This document shows, piece by piece, positions 59,976-64,000 of a stretch of 64,000 bases of DNA; position 1 is the first letter of the stretch, and each line of letters starts with the position of its first letter. This DNA comes from Bacteroides sp. 519 (GTDB taxonomy: Bacteria; Bacteroidota; Bacteroidia; Bacteroidales; Bacteroidaceae): assembly GCF_010500955.1 (NCBI RefSeq), contig NZ_QVMJ01000009.1, forward strand, positions 62,001 through 126,000, given 5' to 3'. Under the pieces are notes generated by a model. That model was not told where the DNA came from and ran no database searches. It saw only the letters and a list, made by a program, of their open reading frames with translations. The position numbers and the translations under genes were made by a program.

Positions 59976-61493
59976 ATGTTAACATCTCAAGACAAAAAGC
60001 AGCTTGCAGAAAAAGGTATAACCGAATCACAGATAGAAGAGCAATTGGAATGTTTTGCGAAAGGATTTCCTTTCTTAAAGTTATCTTCGGCCGCTTCTGT
60101 TGAAAAAGGTATAATGAGAATAAGCAATGATGAACAAGAAACTTATCTGAATGCATGGCAGGAATACACTAATTCCTACAAAACAATCGTTAAGTTTGTA
60201 CCCGCATCCGGAGCAGCCAGTAGAATGTTCAAAAACTTGTTTGAGTTTCTGGATGCTGATTACAATGAACCAACATCTGATTTTGAGAAAACTTTCTTTG
60301 CTAATATTACCAAATTTGCTTTTTATGATGAATTAAATAAAACCTGTTTAGAAAACGAAAAGCAGGATATACCATCGTTAATAGCAGAAAAAAAATATAA
60401 GCCTGTAGTTAGTAATCTGTTAAATAAAATAGGTTTAAACTATGGAGCATTACCAAAAGGATTATTAAAGTTCCACAATTACCCGGAAGGTCCCCGTACT
60501 CCTGTTGAAGAGCATCTGGTTGAAGGTGCCTTGTATGCTACCGGAAAGAGTGGTAAATCGAATATTCACTTTACTGTATCCGAGGAACATCGTGATTTGT
60601 TTCAAATCTTGTTATCACAAAAAATGGAACAATACGCTAACCAGTATGGCGTTGATTTTAATGTAACCTTCTCCGAACAGAAACCCAATACCGATACCGT
60701 AGCTGCCGACATGGAGAACAAGTTGTTCCGCGAAAACAATAAATTGGTTTTCCGTCCTGGTGGGCATGGTGCATTGATCGAAAACCTGAACGATTTAGAT
60801 GCTGATGTAATTTTTATTAAAAACATAGATAATGTTGTACCCGACAGGTTGAAGGAAGATACTGTTTTGTATAAAAAACTAATTGCAGGCGTGCTGGTTA
60901 AGTTTCAGAAACAGATATTTGAATACCTTCAATTGCTCGATAGCGGCAAATACACTCCCGAGCAGATAATGGAGATTCTTCAGTTTGTACAAAAGAAATT
61001 GTTCTGTAAAAACCCTGAAACAAAAAATCTGGAAGATGTAGAGCTTGTATTGTACCTGAAAGAGAAACTTAATCGCCCCATTCGTGTATGTGGTATGGTG
61101 AGAAATGTTGGCGAGCCGGGTGGAGGTCCTTTCTTGGCCTATAACAGTGATGGAACTATTTCGCCACAGATACTTGAGAGTTCACAGATTGATATGAACG
61201 ATCCTGAAAAGAAAAGAATGTTTGAAGAAGGAACCCATTTCAATCCGGTAGATTTAGTTTGTGCTGTGCGCGATTATAAAGGTCATAAGTTTGATTTATC
61301 CAGATATGTAGACAAAGCAACCGGTTTTATCTCTTACAAATCCAAAAGCGGCCGCGAATTAAAAGCACTCGAGTTGCCAGGTTTGTGGAATGGCGCAATG
61401 AGCAACTGGAACACCGTTTTTGTAGAAGTACCCTTAACCACTTTTAATCCGGTAAAAACAGTAAACGACTTGCTACGCGAACAACATCAATAA
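59976..61493 (+). CDS. DUF4301 family protein
   Basis: The 505-residue cytoplasmic protein has no signal peptide or membrane helix. It contains VKFVPASGAASRMFKNLFEFL, LPKGLLKFHNYPEGPRTPVEEHLVEGALYA, FRPGGHGALIENLNDLDADVIFIKNIDNVVP and RVCGMVRNVGEPGGGPFLAYNSDGT, which are characteristic of Bacteroidota DUF4301 proteins. The PASGAASRM and GGHGALIENLNxLDADVIFIKNIDN stretches recall nucleotidyltransferase-like active sites, so a sugar-nucleotide or nucleotidyl role is possible but unproven. It is monocistronic and followed by the ten-unit palindrome array. Confidence 0.88.
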   Translation: MLTSQDKKQLAEKGITESQIEEQLECFAKGFPFLKLSSAASVEKGIMRISNDEQETYLNAWQEYTNSYKTIVKFVPASGAASRMFKNLFEFLDADYNEPTSDFEKTFFANITKFAFYDELNKTCLENEKQDIPSLIAEKKYKPVVSNLLNKIGLNYGALPKGLLKFHNYPEGPRTPVEEHLVEGALYATGKSGKSNIHFTVSEEHRDLFQILLSQKMEQYANQYGVDFNVTFSEQKPNTDTVAADMENKLFRENNKLVFRPGGHGALIENLNDLDADVIFIKNIDNVVPDRLKEDTVLYKKLIAGVLVKFQKQIFEYLQLLDSGKYTPEQIMEILQFVQKKLFCKNPETKNLEDVELVLYLKEKLNRPIRVCGMVRNVGEPGGGPFLAYNSDGTISPQILESSQIDMNDPEKKRMFEEGTHFNPVDLVCAVRDYKGHKFDLSRYVDKATGFISYKSKSGRELKALELPGLWNGAMSNWNTVFVEVPLTTFNPVKTVNDLLREQHQ

Positions 61494-61513
61494 ACGTCAT
61501 ACTTTTCCACAAT

Positions 61514-61730
61514 AAAGTCCGGACTTTTCGATGAGGAACTCCGGACTTTTGGTTTTAGGAGATGCGCATCTCGCATAGGAGGAGATGCACGTCTCGAGTG
61601 TGGGGAGATGTGCATCTCGGGTATGAGGAGATGCGCATTTCCTCAAACCGAAACTCTAGAGTTTTCCATGTTAAACTCTGAAGTTTATTGTGCAAAACTC
61701 TAGAGTTTGATAAATGAAAGTCTGTAGTAT
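61514..61730. repeat. Phased palindrome array, ten units at 22-23 bp
   Basis: Fourteen-bp cores start at 61514, 61536, 61559, 61582, 61605, 61628, 61651, 61673, 61695 and 61717. Units 1-2 are AAAGTCCGGACTTT-like, units 3-6 are GAGATGCGCATCTC-like, and units 7-10 are AAACTCTAGAGTTT-like. At least three are perfect palindromes. Spacers of 8-9 bases vary. Units 1-2 alone could fold as a terminator for the DUF4301 gene. The gene-free stretch 61494-61843 holds only this array and the nqr promoter. Confidence 0.92.
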
Positions 61731-61800
61731 TGCGTTTTTTAATTACGGAAATATTTCTCTAATTCTTTCCTTTTTTCTCTTTATTCCCATTATTATTTAT

Positions 61801-61808
61801 TACTTTTG
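61801..61808 (+). promoter_or_regulatory. -7 promoter element of the nqr operon
   Basis: TACTTTTG matches TAnnTTTG, 35 bases before the nqrA ATG. Confidence 0.6.
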
Positions 61809-61843
61809 CGGGCAAATTATGAAACCATTATTTATATAATAGC

Positions 61844-63202
61844 ATGGCAAATGTAATAAAGTTACGTAAGGGCCTGGATATTAACTTGCAAGGCAAACCT
61901 GCCGAAGAGTTTTTCTCTGTGCGAGAACCTGGAATGTATGCATTAGTTCCGGATGATTTCACAGGAGTGACTCCGAAGGTAGTTGTAAAGGAGCAAGATT
62001 ATGTGAAGGCTGGAAGTCCTCTGTTTGTGGATAAAAATCATCCGGAGGTAAAATTTGTTTCACCGGTAAGCGGAGTTGTGACTGGCGTTGAACGTGGAGA
62101 GCGTCGTAAAGTATTGGCCATAACAGTAAAAGCCTCCGAAGTACAAGAGTACGAAGAGTTTGGCAAGAAAAATGTGTCTAGCCTTTCGGGCAGCGAAGTG
62201 AAAACCAGTCTTTTGGAAGCTGGTTTATTTGCTTTTATCAAGCAAAGACCATACGACATTATTGCCGATCCAACTGTTACTCCAAAAGGTATTTTTGTAT
62301 CGGCTTTCGACAGCCAACCCTTAGCCCCTGATTTTGAGTTTATCTTGAAAGGGCAGGAGCAAGAATTCCAAACGGGTTTAGATGCACTTGCCAAAATGGC
62401 TAAAACCTACTTGAGTATCAGTGCTAAACAAAAATCGGTAGCCCTTACACAAGCTAAGAATGTAACAATTACCACTTTCGACGGACCTCATCCGGCTGGA
62501 AATGTGGGTGTACAAATCAATCATTTGTCTCCTATAAATAAAGGTGAAACTGTGTGGACTGTTGCTGCAAAAGATGTTCTTTTAATAGGACGCTTGTTTA
62601 CTCTTGGCCACATTGACTTTAGCCGTATAGTAGCATTAACCGGATCGGAAGTGTTTAAACCGGCTTATTGCAAACTTAAAGTTGGTGCACAACTTACCAA
62701 TGTATTTAAAGGATGCGTTAATGAAAATGCTGTGTTGCGCTATATCAGCGGAAATGTATTGACTGGAAAAAAAGTTTCTAAAGATGAATATCTAGGTGCT
62801 TTTGATAACCAGCTTACTGTAATTCCCGAAGGAAGCGATATACACGAGTTTCTTGGTTTCGTAATGCCTCGTTTTAATCAGTTCAGTGTTAGCCGCACCT
62901 ATTTTAGTTGGATATTCGACAAGCTAACCAATCGCGGATATAGACTCGACGCCCGTATTAAAGGTGGTGAACGCCACATGATTATGTCGCATGAGTACGA
63001 TCGTGTATTACCAATGGATATTATGCCGGAATATTTAATCAAAGCAATTATTACTGAAGATATAGACCGGATGGAAGCATTGGGTATTTACGAAGTAGCT
63101 CCCGAAGATTTTGCTTTGTGCGAATTTGTTTGTTCTTCTAAATTGGAATTACAAAAGATTGTTCGTAATGGGCTTGATGCTCTTCGGGCAGAAATGGCAT
63201 AA
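61844..63202 (+). CDS. nqrA: Na+-translocating NADH:quinone reductase subunit A
   Basis: The 452-residue protein starts MANVIKLRKGLDINLQGKPAEEFF and contains TFDGPHPAGNVGVQINHLSPINKGETVWTVAAKDV and ARIKGGERHMIMSHEYDRVLPMDIMPEYLIKAIITEDIDRMEALGIYEVAPEDFALCEFVC, typical of NqrA. NqrA is the peripheral, quinone-site-associated subunit of the NQR pump, which couples NADH oxidation to Na+ export. It is first in the operon with nqrB 168 bases downstream across a word repeat. Confidence 0.96.
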   Translation: MANVIKLRKGLDINLQGKPAEEFFSVREPGMYALVPDDFTGVTPKVVVKEQDYVKAGSPLFVDKNHPEVKFVSPVSGVVTGVERGERRKVLAITVKASEVQEYEEFGKKNVSSLSGSEVKTSLLEAGLFAFIKQRPYDIIADPTVTPKGIFVSAFDSQPLAPDFEFILKGQEQEFQTGLDALAKMAKTYLSISAKQKSVALTQAKNVTITTFDGPHPAGNVGVQINHLSPINKGETVWTVAAKDVLLIGRLFTLGHIDFSRIVALTGSEVFKPAYCKLKVGAQLTNVFKGCVNENAVLRYISGNVLTGKKVSKDEYLGAFDNQLTVIPEGSDIHEFLGFVMPRFNQFSVSRTYFSWIFDKLTNRGYRLDARIKGGERHMIMSHEYDRVLPMDIMPEYLIKAIITEDIDRMEALGIYEVAPEDFALCEFVCSSKLELQKIVRNGLDALRAEMA

Positions 63203-63362
63203 TAAGTTTTGAGTAATAAGTTTTGAGTTTTAAGTTGCTATGCAGAAGGAAACTCAAAATACATGAAGCTCAAAACACCAAAACAAATAATAAAAAGCGG
63301 AGAGTTTTATTTTTAGGTATCAGCATTGTTACTCAAAACTTAAAACTCAAAACTCAAAACTA
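63203..63362. repeat. Word-mirror repeat (AGTTTTGAGT word) between nqrA and nqrB
   Basis: Left words AAGTTTTGAGTAATAAGTTT and TGAGTTTTAAGTTG (63204-63237) face ACTCAAAACTTAAAACTCAA and AACTCAAAAC (63331-63360), with an extra GAAACTCAAAAT copy at 63249. The start of the loop, GTTGCTATGCAGAAGG, resembles those at 43708 and 46774. Confidence 0.8.
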
Positions 63363-63369
63363 ATAATAA

Positions 63370-64000
63370 ATGAAAGCGTTAAGAAAATATCTCGACAAGA
63401 TAAAGCCAAACTTTGAAGAGGGCGGCAAGCTCCACGCATTTCACTCTGTGTTCGACGGATTTGAAACATTTCTGTTTACACCGAACACAACATCGAAATC
63501 GGGGACGCATATTCATGATGCTATCGACAGCAAGCGAATTATGTCGATAGTTGTAATCGCATTGGTACCAGCTTTATTGTTTGGTATGTTTAATGTAGGT
63601 TACCAACACTTTAAATTTACACAAACAGCAGGTAGCTTTATCGAAATGTTTGGCTACGGTTTTCTGGCAGTGCTTCCAAAACTAATCGTTTCGTACGTAG
63701 TTGGGCTTGGTATTGAGTTTGTCGTGGCACAATGGAAAAAAGAAGAAATACAAGAAGGTTTTCTTGTATCGGGTATCCTTATCCCAATGATTGTTCCGGT
63801 AGACTGTCCATTATGGATTATTGCCGTAGCTACTGCTTTTGCTGTAATTTTTGCTAAAGAAGTATTTGGCGGAACAGGTATGAACGTGTTTAATGTAGCA
63901 TTAGTAACACGTGCTTTTCTATTCTTTGCATATCCAACAAAAATGTCGGGTGATGCCGTTTGGGTAGCTAAAGACAGTATTTTTGGATTAGGCACAACTG
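63370..64000 (+). CDS. nqrB: Na+-translocating NADH:quinone reductase subunit B, N-terminal 210 codons, cut by window edge
   Basis: The frame starts MKALRKYLDKIKPNFEEGGKLHAFHSVFDGFETFLFTPNTT and continues DSKRIMSIVVIALVPALLFGMFNVGYQ. It has membrane helices and the segment FAVIFAKEVFGGTGMNVFNVALVTRAFLFFAYP, typical of NqrB. The covalent-FMN Thr site lies beyond the edge. NqrB is a membrane subunit that carries flavin and takes part in Na+ transfer. It follows nqrA on the same strand. Confidence 0.95.
   Translation, partial: MKALRKYLDKIKPNFEEGGKLHAFHSVFDGFETFLFTPNTTSKSGTHIHDAIDSKRIMSIVVIALVPALLFGMFNVGYQHFKFTQTAGSFIEMFGYGFLAVLPKLIVSYVVGLGIEFVVAQWKKEEIQEGFLVSGILIPMIVPVDCPLWIIAVATAFAVIFAKEVFGGTGMNVFNVALVTRAFLFFAYPTKMSGDAVWVAKDSIFGLGTT

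Noticed and set aside
61514..61552. Simple rho-independent terminator after the DUF4301 gene
   Set aside because: The two AAAGTCCGGACTTT-like units are in exact register with eight more palindromes, so they are listed as the first units of the array. They may still terminate transcription.

Overview
The window is bacterial and almost certainly from the order Bacteroidales (phylum Bacteroidota). Many genes are preceded by the Bacteroidota -7 promoter element TAnnTTTG. It carries a one-protein hybrid two-component regulator, polysaccharide-degrading lipoproteins (GH127, GH95, GH13), an Oar-type TonB receptor, a xylose operon with a Nudix-type regulator, an Na+-NQR operon, and several families mostly known from Bacteroidales (GxGPxE six-bladed propeller proteins, DUF4221, BF3164-like, NVEALA-like peptide, DUF4301, UpxY). 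The genus cannot be named from the sequence alone. No rRNA, tRNA, CRISPR array or complete insertion sequence was seen.

Layout. 1-5.6 kb: a GH127 lipoprotein (cut by the left edge) divergent from a hybrid two-component regulator. 5.6-6.0 kb: an orphan Phd-type antitoxin with a palindromic operator and a 13-codon toxin remnant. 6.0-11.5 kb: an MFS transporter, pheS, a TPR-membrane-HTH regulator and a propeller protein. 11.6-14.4 kb: a membrane-stress-like trio (zinc ribbon, SPFH/GYF, SHOCT). 14.4-27.2 kb: a visibly AT-rich accessory island. It has two ToxR-like membrane regulators, three promoter cassettes with iterated operators that each lead into a tiny ORF (one NVEALA-like), propeller/DUF4221/BF3164 lipoproteins, a transglutaminase-like lipoprotein with a damaged end, a type I signal peptidase, and an O-antigen-ligase/TPR protein. 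27.5-36.6 kb: an efflux operon with one adaptor, one TolC and two RND pumps. 36.7-42.6 kb: an Rpn-type nuclease, a GH13 amylase with a patatin lipase, fabD, and a ThiD-like kinase. 42.9-48.2 kb: a xylose regulon (Nudix regulator, xylB, xylA, xylE). 48.4-54.5 kb: an OmlA-like lipoprotein, an orphan Wzz/UpxY/WbuC trio and a TonB receptor. 54.6-59.8 kb: GH95, dgkA and a relA-type gene. 60-64 kb: DUF4301, nqrA and the start of nqrB.

The most unusual content is between the genes, in three repeat classes. (1) Phased palindrome arrays: 13-14 bp palindromes repeated at an exact 22-23 bp period, with the core sequence changing between and even within arrays. The largest has ten units between the DUF4301 gene and nqrA. 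(2) Word-mirror hairpins: a short phrase of about 7-11 bp tandemly repeated and then repeated as its complement, at more than ten gene junctions. The word differs from site to site, although some sites share the same loop. In two membrane-protein genes the word has entered the coding sequence and encodes NSQLST-type heptads. (3) A roughly 125-bp terminal-inverted-repeat element present in two near-identical copies plus fragments. The island at 15.5-27.2 kb and these repeat classes are the best candidates for undescribed biology here. All function assignments come from reading translated sequence; no database search was possible.
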